The translations under genes were made by a program, and so were the position numbers. From Lacrimispora sphenoides JCM 1415 (GTDB taxonomy: Bacteria > Bacillota > Clostridia > Lachnospirales > Lachnospiraceae), in the NCBI RefSeq assembly GCF_900105615.1, contig NZ_LT630003.1:4104501-4168500 (forward strand): a DNA stretch of 64,000 nucleotides, in the 5' to 3' direction. The notes under the pieces are model-generated. The model did not search any database and had not been told where the DNA came from. It saw only the letters and a program-made list of their open reading frames with translations. This document shows positions 44,823-52,599 of the stretch, piece after piece. Position 1 is the first letter of the stretch. Every line of letters starts with the position of its first letter.

Positions 44823-45722
44823 TTACACAACCTTATTTTTTATGGTCCCGATCCCCTCGATCAGGCATTCCACTTCATCACCTGCCACTAAAAACTTCGG
44901 CGGTTCAAATCCCATTCCAACACCCTTAGGCGTTCCGGTGGAAATGATCGTACCTGCCCTGAGGGTCATCCCCTTAGACAGCTCGCTGACTATATGGTCT
45001 ATATTAAATATCATGAGCCGGGTATTGCTGTCCTGTCTCAGCTCTCCATTTACCTTGGACTGAATGCCAAGCTCCGGCGGATAGGATATGGATCCTGCAG
45101 TCAGAATACAGGGGCCCATGGGGGTAAACCCGTCAAGGCTCTTTCCAAAATACCACTGCTTATGGGCATTCTGCACGTTGCGGGCGCTGACATCATTGAT
45201 GATGGTATAACCGAAAATATGGTCCTTTACCTGCTCCGGCGCCACATTTTTTGCATCCTTTCCAATGATAACGCCTAATTCTGCCTCATAATCCAGGCTG
45301 TCCACCATATCACTGTGGCTTAAAATCTCCCCGTGGGGATCTACCGCCTCATTCACTCTCTTGGAAAAATAAACAGCATTGGGGCGCTTCCCGTCAAAAT
45401 CCTCTTTTTTAAAGCGGGCAGACTCCTCGGCATGTTCCATGTAATTAAGCCCCAAACAGATGATGTCCTGCTCCGGTGTCCGGATGGGCGCCAGAAGCCT
45501 GACCTCTTTCATCATAGCAGCTCCGATGACGTTGCTGTTGTAAGGATCCAGGCCAGAGGCATGTTCCAGCAGGTCAAGCTCAGACTGAGATAGTCCCTTG
45601 ATAACCTCCAGCATCTCCTTATACTCCATACCAAATGCCCTGAGAGGAAAGATCCACATCTCGTCCTTACTCACTACCCCGATATCTTTTCTCCGGTCAA
45701 CCTCGTATGTAACTAATTTCAT
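44823..45722 (-). CDS. Fumarylacetoacetate hydrolase family protein
   Basis: The 299 residues have a short N-terminal domain and the FAH fold from about residue 85: ICLGLNYMEHAEESAR, VDSLDYEAELGVIIGKDA (metal-binding Glu pair), NDVSARNVQ, GKSLDGFTPMGPCI and GTIISTGTPKGVGMG. Members hydrolyse or decarboxylate acyl-pyruvates and oxaloacetate-like metabolites. The exact substrate is unclear. It is a single-gene unit with its own promoter and terminator. Confidence 0.92.
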   Translation of the reverse strand: MKLVTYEVDRRKDIGVVSKDEMWIFPLRAFGMEYKEMLEVIKGLSQSELDLLEHASGLDPYNSNVIGAAMMKEVRLLAPIRTPEQDIICLGLNYMEHAEESARFKKEDFDGKRPNAVYFSKRVNEAVDPHGEILSHSDMVDSLDYEAELGVIIGKDAKNVAPEQVKDHIFGYTIINDVSARNVQNAHKQWYFGKSLDGFTPMGPCILTAGSISYPPELGIQSKVNGELRQDSNTRLMIFNIDHIVSELSKGMTLRAGTIISTGTPKGVGMGFEPPKFLVAGDEVECLIEGIGTIKNKVV

Positions 45723-45804
45723 AACATCCTCCTTTTACATGAACCATAGCTCTTCCTTTGTGGTGGAGATTGCATCCGCACCCACAATATATGGATCTCG
45801 TTCT

Positions 45805-45833
45805 ACTTTATCAATCCTTTCCCCCACCGTCAA
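45805..45833 (-). promoter_or_regulatory. Promoter of the FAH-family gene
   Basis: On the minus strand TTGACG, a 17-base spacer and TAAAGT are present. A hairpin GTGG...CCAC lies in the leader. Confidence 0.65.
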
Positions 45834-45901
45834 GGCAATTTTTGCCCTTTCTTGATTTTATAAGGAAGAAAAGCATATTTTAACGTTCTTTTTTCCATAT
45901 A

Positions 45902-45960
45902 AGATAAAAGGAGCTGCGGTCTCTGGAAACCAGACGCCTCACTCCTGCTATCTTTTATCT
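45902..45960 (-). terminator. Terminator of the soluble GDPD gene
   Basis: AGATAAAAG and CTTTTATCT are the outer arms, with inner AGGAG/CTCCT and GTCT/AGAC pairs. It overlaps the stop codon of the GDPD gene. Confidence 0.7.
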
Positions 45961-46690
45961 ATCGTTCTTTGCTTTGGGCCCACCGCTTGCAGATCTCCGG
46001 AAAGTTGCTGATGACACTGTCACAGCCCCAATCATAGACCTGCTCCAACGTGGACATATCATTCACCGTCCAAACATTCACCTGTATTCCGTAATTTCTG
46101 CAGTTGTCCACAGCCTCTTTTGTCAGACCGTTCACTCCTGGGTGGTAACACTCAAAATGATACCGGTCGCAATAGTATCCTGCATTTCCAAGGCCCGGTT
46201 GTTCAAGCAGCGCGCCGCATGGGATCCCGGGAGCCAGCTCCTTTAAGCGGATTATGGACGTATGGTTAAAGGAAGAAAAGATGACCTTTTTTTCGAGCCC
46301 GTATTTACGTACAAGTTCCAGGGTCTTCTCTTCCAGGCCTTCATAATAATATACGCCTGTCTTGATTTCGATATTTGTAACAAGTTCCTGATCCTTTGCC
46401 CATATGCAGTATTCTTCAAAGGTCGGAACAGGCACAAATCCATGAATCCCTCCGCAGACAGCATCTGCATTGAATTCTTTCAGTTCCCCATAGGTAAGAT
46501 CCTTCACAAAGCCGGTTCCATCCGTGGTCCGGTCAATGCTTTCGTCGTGGATCACAACCACCGTTCCATCCTTTGTAAGCTGTACATCCAGTTCGATCCC
46601 GTCACAGCCAGTCTCTGCCGCCTTCTGAAAGGCCAGCATGGTATTTTCCGGATACCTTCCGCTGTAACCCCTGTGTGCAAATACCTTCAT
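45959..46690 (-). CDS. glpQ: Glycerophosphodiester phosphodiesterase, soluble
   Basis: The 243 residues start MKVFAHRGYSGRYPENTMLA, the catalytic HRG...PENT motif. GIELDVQLTKDGTVVVIHDE supplies the metal-binding Glu/Asp and second catalytic His. VTNIEIK and VNVWTVND are also typical. It releases glycerol-3-phosphate from glycerophosphodiesters. The next genes upstream oxidise that product, so a joint pathway is likely, although a terminator separates them. Confidence 0.93.
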   Translation of the reverse strand: MKVFAHRGYSGRYPENTMLAFQKAAETGCDGIELDVQLTKDGTVVVIHDESIDRTTDGTGFVKDLTYGELKEFNADAVCGGIHGFVPVPTFEEYCIWAKDQELVTNIEIKTGVYYYEGLEEKTLELVRKYGLEKKVIFSSFNHTSIIRLKELAPGIPCGALLEQPGLGNAGYYCDRYHFECYHPGVNGLTKEAVDNCRNYGIQVNVWTVNDMSTLEQVYDWGCDSVISNFPEICKRWAQSKER

Positions 46691-46790
46691 ATCAACCCCT
46701 CTTTCCTTATAGCCTTTCTCAGAAAACCTCTTTTCAGTATATCATTTCCTGGATAAATTTTCTATAGGTTGTCCCTGTTTTATACAAAAT

Positions 46791-46856
46791 AACCTCGTAA
46801 ATCCGCAGGCTTCCAATAAGGCTTTAAGCCGCTTACGGCAATTACGAGGTTTTTTA
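46791..46856. terminator. Terminator of the G3P oxidation operon
   Basis: AACCTCGTAA and TTACGAGGTT are the outer arms around GGCTT/AAGCC. The plus-strand T-run is longer (TTTTTT) than the minus-strand one (TTATTTTG). Confidence 0.7.
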
Positions 46857-46866
46857 TGAAATTATT

Positions 46867-47229
46867 TTACAACTTTTCAACATTCCTTGTAGCAACGATG
46901 GAAACGCCGGTTCCGGCACAGTCAGGAATGATCACATCTCCAATGGAAACAGGTGCGGAAACTTCCATCTTTCGGATTTCCTCCATGCAGGCAAAAATCT
47001 TGTCCTTAGGTATGTCCTGCTTTGTTTTAACCGGTACCATTTCTAAGTCACCGCCCAGGACGCGGACCGAGGATGTCACCACTCTGGTAGGGCTTAAAAC
47101 CTCTTTTTTTCCGTATTCCTCCCCGCGGCCGCAAGAATTTCCAGTTACTCCTACCTGGTCCCCTTCTATGCTCACCGTCAACGGGCAGCCTAAAGGGCAT
47201 CGGATACAGATCAGTTCTCTTACCTCCAT
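46867..47229 (-). CDS. DUF1667 protein, partner of GlpA-type dehydrogenase
   Basis: From the ATG at 47229 (GGAGGTG seven bases upstream) it has 120 residues. The N-terminal Cys motif LICIRCPLGCPLTV plus GNSCGRGEEYG suggests an iron-sulfur or zinc site. DUF1667 genes regularly follow GlpA and a small FAD oxidoreductase in Firmicutes and Thermotoga, where the set probably replaces GlpABC. The start lies one base after the stop of the FAD gene. Confidence 0.88.
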   Translation of the reverse strand: MEVRELICIRCPLGCPLTVSIEGDQVGVTGNSCGRGEEYGKKEVLSPTRVVTSSVRVLGGDLEMVPVKTKQDIPKDKIFACMEEIRKMEVSAPVSIGDVIIPDCAGTGVSIVATRNVEKL

Positions 47230-47230
47230 A

Positions 47231-48496
47231 TCATTCCACCTCCGTACAGACAACAATTCTCTTAAGCTCCGGATATTCCTTAAAGCTGTCTTTCTTTAAT
47301 ACAATCTGCTCCATCTCACCGGGAGCCAGGACTTTTTTCTTTTTGTGGGAAATCCTTACATCATCATAATAAACACTGATAAACCGGTCCTTATATACAT
47401 CGGCCACACGGAAACGGACTGTAACCTTATCTTTCATGTTCTCTACATCAATCTTCTGAGGTACCGTATAGCGGACTCCGTTCTCAGCTTTCAGTTCTAC
47501 TGCGTGAGCCGTCTCTTTTTCTCCATCCGCTTTTACGTAGGCGGCAGCGCTTGCTCCTGCTAAGGCGGCTTCCTCAGATACATAGTCAACCAGGTCATGA
47601 ACATGAAGCACATTACCACAGGCAAAGATACCCGGGCTGCTGGTTTCCAGCTGGTCGCCCACCTCGGGACCAAATGTCACCTGGTTCATTTTTACGCCTG
47701 CCCCTTTGGAAAGCTCATTTTCCGGAATCAGGCCTACGGAAAGAAGAAGGGTATCACAGCTGTAATATTCTTCTGTACCTGGAATCGGCTTTCTGTTTTC
47801 ATCGACCTGGGCAAGGGTAATTCCTGTCAACCGTTCCTTTCCCTCAATGTTTATTACCGTGTGGCTGAGCTTTAAGGGAATTCCATAGTCATCCAGGCAC
47901 TGGACGATATTTCTCTTTAAGCCGCCGGAATAAGGCATAAGCTCTGCCACCACCTTCACCTTAGCTCCTTCCAGGGTCATACGCCTTGCCATGATGAGCC
48001 CGATGTCTCCGGAGCCTAAGATCACCACTTCTTTCCCCACGCTGAAGCCTTCGATATTCATTAATCTCTGGGCAGTGCCTGCGGAATAGATTCCTGCCGG
48101 ACGGTAGCCCGGTATGTTAAGGGCACCTCTGGGGCGCTCCCTGCATCCCATGGCAAGGATAATGGCTTTTGCCTTTATAATTGCCAGGCCATCTTCCCTG
48201 TTAATAACCGTCACTTCTTTATTTTCGTTAATATCAAGAACCATGGTATTTAATTTATACGGGATATGTTCCGACTCCGCCATCTCTATGTAACGGGCCG
48301 CATATTCCGGGCCTGTTAATTCTTCTTTAAAGGTGTGCAGGCCAAAACCGTTATGGATGCACTGGTTTAAGATGCCGCCAAGGCAAGCTTCCCTTTCCAG
48401 GATCAATAGATCCGTAATGCCCGCTTTTTTTGCCGCTACTGCCGCAGCAAGACCAGCCGGACCGCCTCCGATTATCACTATATCATGCTCTGCCAT
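47231..48496 (-). CDS. FAD-dependent pyridine nucleotide-disulfide oxidoreductase of the glp operon
   Basis: The 421 residues have an FAD-binding GGGPAGLAAA (about 10-19), a second nucleotide-binding fold around VVILGSGDIGLIMARR, and the C-terminal FAD site GIFACGNVLHVHDLVDYVS. The redox-active CxxC of thioredoxin reductases is absent; CxxGGILNQC takes a similar place. It probably passes electrons from G3P oxidation by GlpA to an acceptor. It lies 13 bases after glpA. Confidence 0.9.
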   Translation of the reverse strand: MAEHDIVIIGGGPAGLAAAVAAKKAGITDLLILEREACLGGILNQCIHNGFGLHTFKEELTGPEYAARYIEMAESEHIPYKLNTMVLDINENKEVTVINREDGLAIIKAKAIILAMGCRERPRGALNIPGYRPAGIYSAGTAQRLMNIEGFSVGKEVVILGSGDIGLIMARRMTLEGAKVKVVAELMPYSGGLKRNIVQCLDDYGIPLKLSHTVINIEGKERLTGITLAQVDENRKPIPGTEEYYSCDTLLLSVGLIPENELSKGAGVKMNQVTFGPEVGDQLETSSPGIFACGNVLHVHDLVDYVSEEAALAGASAAAYVKADGEKETAHAVELKAENGVRYTVPQKIDVENMKDKVTVRFRVADVYKDRFISVYYDDVRISHKKKKVLAPGEMEQIVLKKDSFKEYPELKRIVVCTEVE

Positions 48497-48509
48497 GTTG
48501 CTGTCCTCC

Positions 48510-49946
48510 TTATTTATGACCGGTCACTATATTGGAGCCGGGTCTGTTCTTGCAGATATCTTCCAATTTCCTGTCCGTTTCCCTTGCCAGGATTTCCATG
48601 GTCTTAGGGGCACAGAAGCCTGCCTGACACCGTCCCATGCCGGCACGGACGCGGCGTTTGATCCCATCTAAGGAAACCGCTCCAAGAGTCCTGGTGATGG
48701 CATCCACGATCTCTCCCTCACTGACCCCTTCGCAGCGGCAGATAATGGTACCGTACTGAGGATTCTTCTTAATAAGCTCTGCCCGTTCCTCAAAAGTCAG
48801 CTTCTGAGGATCCAGGATTCCCTTTCGGGTGACCTTATAATTCTCCTTTCGGGAAGCCCTTGCCTTTTCAGCAACCAGACCTGCTATATAAACACCAATG
48901 GCAGGAGCGCTTGTAAGACCCGGTGATTCAATGCCTGCCGCATCAAAGAAGCCGGCGGCGTCAGAAATCTCACCCAGGATAAAGTCATCCCCATCCTCAT
49001 GAGCGCGAAGGCCTGAAAAGGAGGTGATGATCTGGCGGAGCGGAATATTCTTTACTCCCCAGGCAGACTTCTCCATTATATCCGACAGTTCCTTTGCGGT
49101 TGTTCCGACGCCTTCCTTATCCTCCACATTGATTGCCGTAGGTCCGATCAGCAGGTTGCCGTGGACCGTAGGGGTCACCAGAACCCCCTTCCCCATCTTG
49201 CCTGGAAGCTGGAAGATGGTATGGGACACATGGGTTCCTGCCTCCTTATCCAGCAGGCAGTAATCTCCCTTTCTTGCCGTGATGTGGATCTTCTCTTCGC
49301 TTACCATATTATGGAATACGTCGGCATAAACACCGGCTGCGTTGATCACATAGGTTGCATGTATGATCCCCTCCCCGGTTTTTAAGTCATAGCCATTTTC
49401 CGCCTTTTCAATTACTATTACCTCAGTGTTAAATAAAAATTCCACACCGTTGTCACAGGCATTCTCCGCCAGTGCAATGGTTAAACCAAAGGGGCATACG
49501 ATCCCCCCAGTAGGAGCATACAATGCGGCCACTACCGTCTCTGCCACATTGGGTTCCATGGCCCTCACCTCATCTCCGGAAAGAATGGACAAGCCGGGGA
49601 CTCCGTTTTTTACGCCCTTCTCATAAAGTTCCTTAAGAGCGGGCATATCTTCCTCTGAAAAGCAGAGTACCAAAGAGCCATTTCGAATCACCTGAAAATC
49701 AAGTTCCTCTGAAAGCTTTCCCATTAAATGATTGCCTTCCACATTAAATCTCGCCTTTAAGGATCCAGGTACCGCATCATATCCTGCGTGGACAATGGCG
49801 CTGTTCGACTTTGACGTACCGGAACAGACATCTTCCTCCCGCTCAATAACACAAATTCTAAGGTCATAGCGGGCCAGTTCTCTTGCAATTGCACAGCCGA
49901 TTACGCCGCCGCCAATGATCGCTGCATCGTAATTCATTTCCTTCAT
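48510..49946 (-). CDS. glpA: Anaerobic glycerol-3-phosphate dehydrogenase, GlpA-like
   Basis: The enzyme oxidises sn-glycerol-3-phosphate to dihydroxyacetone phosphate. I chose the ATG at 49946, eight bases after GGAGG, giving 478 residues. An N-terminal DAO fold (AAIIGGGVIGCAIARELARY) binds FAD; SGTSKSNSAIVHAGYD follows. The C-terminal BFD-like [2Fe-2S] domain has CRCEGVSEGEIVDAI and GMGRCQAGFCAP (four Cys). It is the first gene of glpA-FAD-DUF1667. A promoter and a terminator hairpin lie in its leader, which points to antitermination control. Confidence 0.93.
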   Translation of the reverse strand: MKEMNYDAAIIGGGVIGCAIARELARYDLRICVIEREEDVCSGTSKSNSAIVHAGYDAVPGSLKARFNVEGNHLMGKLSEELDFQVIRNGSLVLCFSEEDMPALKELYEKGVKNGVPGLSILSGDEVRAMEPNVAETVVAALYAPTGGIVCPFGLTIALAENACDNGVEFLFNTEVIVIEKAENGYDLKTGEGIIHATYVINAAGVYADVFHNMVSEEKIHITARKGDYCLLDKEAGTHVSHTIFQLPGKMGKGVLVTPTVHGNLLIGPTAINVEDKEGVGTTAKELSDIMEKSAWGVKNIPLRQIITSFSGLRAHEDGDDFILGEISDAAGFFDAAGIESPGLTSAPAIGVYIAGLVAEKARASRKENYKVTRKGILDPQKLTFEERAELIKKNPQYGTIICRCEGVSEGEIVDAITRTLGAVSLDGIKRRVRAGMGRCQAGFCAPKTMEILARETDRKLEDICKNRPGSNIVTGHK

Positions 49947-49997
49947 GTTCTTCTCCTCCATATCCGTAATGGTCACCCTATTTAATGGAATTCATAC

Positions 49998-50052
49998 AAA
50001 AAAAGAGTAAGGCAAAATAAACGGATCACTCCGTTCAATTCCCTTACTCTTT
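49998..50052 (-). promoter_or_regulatory. Attenuator hairpin in the glpA leader
   Basis: AAAGAGTAAGG pairs with CCTTACTCTTT around an inner AACGGA/TCCGTT stem, and TTTTTTT follows on the minus strand. It lies about 50 bases before glpA and downstream of a promoter, so glpA is expressed only if the terminator is bypassed. A similar hairpin precedes glpK. Confidence 0.75.
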
Positions 50053-50082
50053 CATCTCAAGGTTATATATTTTATTAATTTA

Positions 50083-50112
50083 ATGCTAGCACAATCCAGA
50101 CCGGATTGTCAA
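50083..50112 (-). promoter_or_regulatory. glpA promoter with internal palindrome
   Basis: On the minus strand TTGACA, an 18-base spacer and TAGCAT are present. The palindrome ACAATCC-AGACC-GGATTGT (50091-50109) fills the spacer; it may be an operator or the end of the mgtC transcript. Confidence 0.6.
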
Positions 50113-50140
50113 GATTTTTCTGTCAGGGGATTCCCTCCCT

Positions 50141-50833
50141 CTATTCGCTGACTGCCATGACTGAATTCTCTTCTGCCAGTTTGGAAAGCAGGGCTCCCTT
50201 ATCAAAACCCGGCGGATAAATGACTTCAAATTCCAGTTTGATCTCATCTTTTTTATTTTTATTAATCTTCACAGAAGCGATCTCAACCTTTTCCTTTTCC
50301 AGAAATTCTTCCATGCTTTTAACCGCTCCGGATTTTTGTGCTATGGTCATCTTCAGACAGCCGCAGGAAGCCACCTGAGCAAAATAGCTGATCCGATGGG
50401 TCATGGTCTGCATGACGATGATGAGAACCGCAGATAATATGCCCACAATGTACTGGCCCGCCCCAAGAGCCAGCCCGACTCCGGCGGTAGCCCATATCCC
50501 GGCTGCCGTCGTCAGTCCGTTTACCAGATTGTTCCGCACAAATATAACCCCTGCACCTAAAAAGCCTATTCCGCTGACCACCTGGGCCGCGATTCTGGCT
50601 CCGTCGCTGGTTGGAATGTCCGGAAACCCATATTTTGATACCACCATCATGAGGGCTGAACCGATCGCCACGATTGCATGGGTCCGGATACCAGCCGATT
50701 TATTCCGGTTTTTTCTCTCACTGCCGATCAAAAACCCTAATAGCCCAGCCGTTATAATACGCAGCATATATTCCAGCTGGATCATGACGTATGATAAGGT
50801 AATTCCCCCAAACAATAAATATGTACCCTCCAA
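50141..50833 (-). CDS. MgtC/SapB-family membrane protein
   Basis: The protein has about 230 residues. It has an N-terminal membrane domain of four to five helices (LRIITAGLLGFLIGSERKNR, GIRTHAIVAIGSALMMVVS, QVVSGIGFLGAGVIF, GLTTAAGIWATAGVGLALG, YIVGILSAVLIIVM) and a small C-terminal ACT-like domain. MgtC proteins are linked to magnesium homeostasis and acid or phosphate stress. The TTG at 50833 is six bases after GGAGGGG; an internal ATG at 50785 aligns with some homologues but lacks a close site. The initiation region lies in a 15-base tandem repeat after glpK. Confidence 0.85.
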   Translation of the reverse strand: MEGTYLLFGGITLSYVMIQLEYMLRIITAGLLGFLIGSERKNRNKSAGIRTHAIVAIGSALMMVVSKYGFPDIPTSDGARIAAQVVSGIGFLGAGVIFVRNNLVNGLTTAAGIWATAGVGLALGAGQYIVGILSAVLIIVMQTMTHRISYFAQVASCGCLKMTIAQKSGAVKSMEEFLEKEKVEIASVKINKNKKDEIKLEFEVIYPPGFDKGALLSKLAEENSVMAVSE

Positions 50834-50875
50834 ATCTTACCCCTCCAAATATTACTCCTCCAAGTTTTACTCCTC
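50826..50875. repeat. 15-base tandem repeat of Shine-Dalgarno-like units
   Basis: On the minus strand three and a third units of GGAGG(A/G)GTAA(A/T/G)A(C/T)TT follow one another. They start in the last codons of glpK and end at the mgtC start. Each unit contains a strong ribosome binding site, so mgtC has several in a row. Confidence 0.8.
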
Positions 50876-52366
50876 TTCTTCTGACCAGTAGAGTGCGCAT
50901 TTTACCGCCCTCTTCCAGCCTTTTACCAGCCTCTTCCGGTGTTCCTCCTCCATCTGGCTGTCAAAGGCCCTGGATACCTTCCAGTTTGCCTTGATTTCTT
51001 CCCGGCTCTTCCAATAGCCCACCGCAAGTCCGGCCAGGTATGCGGCTCCAAGAGCAGTCGTCTCAATGCACTCCGGCCTTACGATCTCTGTGTTTAACAG
51101 ATTCGACTGGAACTGCATGAGGAAATTGTTGGCACAGGCGCCCCCGTCCACCTTTAACTCCTTTAAATGAATATCCGAATCCTGTTCCATAGCCTCAATG
51201 AGATCGCAGACCTGATAAGCCATGGATTCCACCGTTGCCCGGATAAACTGCTCCTTGCTGGTCCCTCTGGTTACTCCCACAATGGTCCCTCTTGCGTACT
51301 GGTCCCAATAAGGTGCCCCAAGTCCTGCAAATGCCGGTACTACATAAACGCCCCCTGTATCCCCCGCAGCTCTGCAGTATTCCTCTGTCTGGGCGGCAGA
51401 ACGGACCATCCGCATCTCATCCCTTAACCACTGTACGGCTGCTCCTGCCACAAACACGCTTCCTTCCAGGGCATACTGTATGCTTCCCTGGTCACTGGCA
51501 GCTATGGTGGTTATAAGTCCATGTTGGGACTTTACCGCCCTTTCTCCTGTGTTCATCAGAAGGAAACAACCGGTTCCATAGGTGTTCTTTACCTCCCCCG
51601 CCTCAAAGCAGCACTGGCCGAACAAAGCTGCCTGCTGGTCGCCTGCTGCTCCTGCAATGGGAATCTTTCCTCCCATGACATCCGAAGATGTGTAGCCATA
51701 AATACAGCTTGATGGTTTTACCTCGGGCAGCATGCATCTGGGAATGCGGAAATAGTTTAGAATTTCTTCATCCCAGCACTTTCTGTGTATATCAAAAAGC
51801 ATGGTTCTTGATGCATTGGTATAATCTGTCACATGGATGCAGCCCTTGGTTAAGTTCCAGATCAGCCAGGTATCCACGGTTCCAAACAGAAGTTCCCCAC
51901 GTTCTGCCCGTTCTCGTGCCCCTTCTACATGATCCAGGATCCATTCGATCTTGCTTCCTGAAAAGTAAGCGTCAGGGATCAGTCCCGTCCTTTCAACAAT
52001 GAGCCCATCCAGGCCGTCATGCTTTAGTTTCTCGATTCTGTCCGCGGTCCTTCGGCACTGCCACACGATTGCATGATAGACCGGCTCCCCAGTTTCCTTA
52101 TCCCAGACTACCGTTGTCTCCCTCTGATTCGTGATCCCGATTGCAGCTATATCGCTGTAATGGGCCCCGATCTTTCCCATGGCCTCCATGGTCACGGAAA
52201 GCTGTGAGGACCATATCTCCATAGGATCATGCTCCACCCAGCCCGGCTCCGGAAAAATCTGAGTAAACTCCTTTTGTGCTGCACTGCAGATGTTCCCCTG
52301 CTCATCGAACAGGATACATCTGGAACTTGTCGTGCCCTGATCCAGGGCAATGACGTATCTTCCCAT
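50867..52366 (-). CDS. glpK: Glycerol kinase
   Basis: GlpK phosphorylates glycerol to sn-glycerol-3-phosphate. The 499 residues start [20 protein letters not shown] (phosphate loop of the FGGY family). [34 protein letters not shown] and [15 protein letters not shown] are family signatures. The last residues SEEEE are encoded within a tandem repeat. No glpF lies next to it. A consensus promoter and a terminator-like leader precede it, as for glpA. Confidence 0.97.
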   Translation of the reverse strand: MGRYVIALDQGTTSSRCILFDEQGNICSAAQKEFTQIFPEPGWVEHDPMEIWSSQLSVTMEAMGKIGAHYSDIAAIGITNQRETTVVWDKETGEPVYHAIVWQCRRTADRIEKLKHDGLDGLIVERTGLIPDAYFSGSKIEWILDHVEGARERAERGELLFGTVDTWLIWNLTKGCIHVTDYTNASRTMLFDIHRKCWDEEILNYFRIPRCMLPEVKPSSCIYGYTSSDVMGGKIPIAGAAGDQQAALFGQCCFEAGEVKNTYGTGCFLLMNTGERAVKSQHGLITTIAASDQGSIQYALEGSVFVAGAAVQWLRDEMRMVRSAAQTEEYCRAAGDTGGVYVVPAFAGLGAPYWDQYARGTIVGVTRGTSKEQFIRATVESMAYQVCDLIEAMEQDSDIHLKELKVDGGACANNFLMQFQSNLLNTEIVRPECIETTALGAAYLAGLAVGYWKSREEIKANWKVSRAFDSQMEEEHRKRLVKGWKRAVKCALYWSEEEE

Positions 52367-52432
52367 AGTTCCTTCCCCTTCCAGTAAACGCCCCGGATTT
52401 TATTCCTTGTTAAATTTTTCTCAAGGGATAAA

Positions 52433-52480
52433 GAAAGAGCCTTGGAAATGAACGGTTCCCCGCACTCATCACCTGGCTCT
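52433..52480 (-). promoter_or_regulatory. Attenuator hairpin in the glpK leader
   Basis: AGAGCC pairs with GGCTCT, with an inner irregular stem, and TTTCTTTAT follows on the minus strand. The sequence GAGATGACAGAG before it and CCGTTCATTT within it match the glpA leader (GAGATGAAAGAG, CCGTTTATTT). Confidence 0.6.
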
Positions 52481-52514
52481 GTCATCTCTTAGGCTAACTA
52501 TTTATGTATACTTA

Positions 52515-52543
52515 ATAGTACCATGGAGCAAAAATTATGTCAA
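52515..52543 (-). promoter_or_regulatory. glpK promoter
   Basis: On the minus strand TTGACA, a 17-base spacer and TACTAT lie about 150 bases before glpK, leaving a long leader. Confidence 0.8.
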
Positions 52544-52599
52544 GATTTCAGCGTTTATTCAATCTTTATCCCTGTCTTGAAAGACACAGCTTCCCGCTG

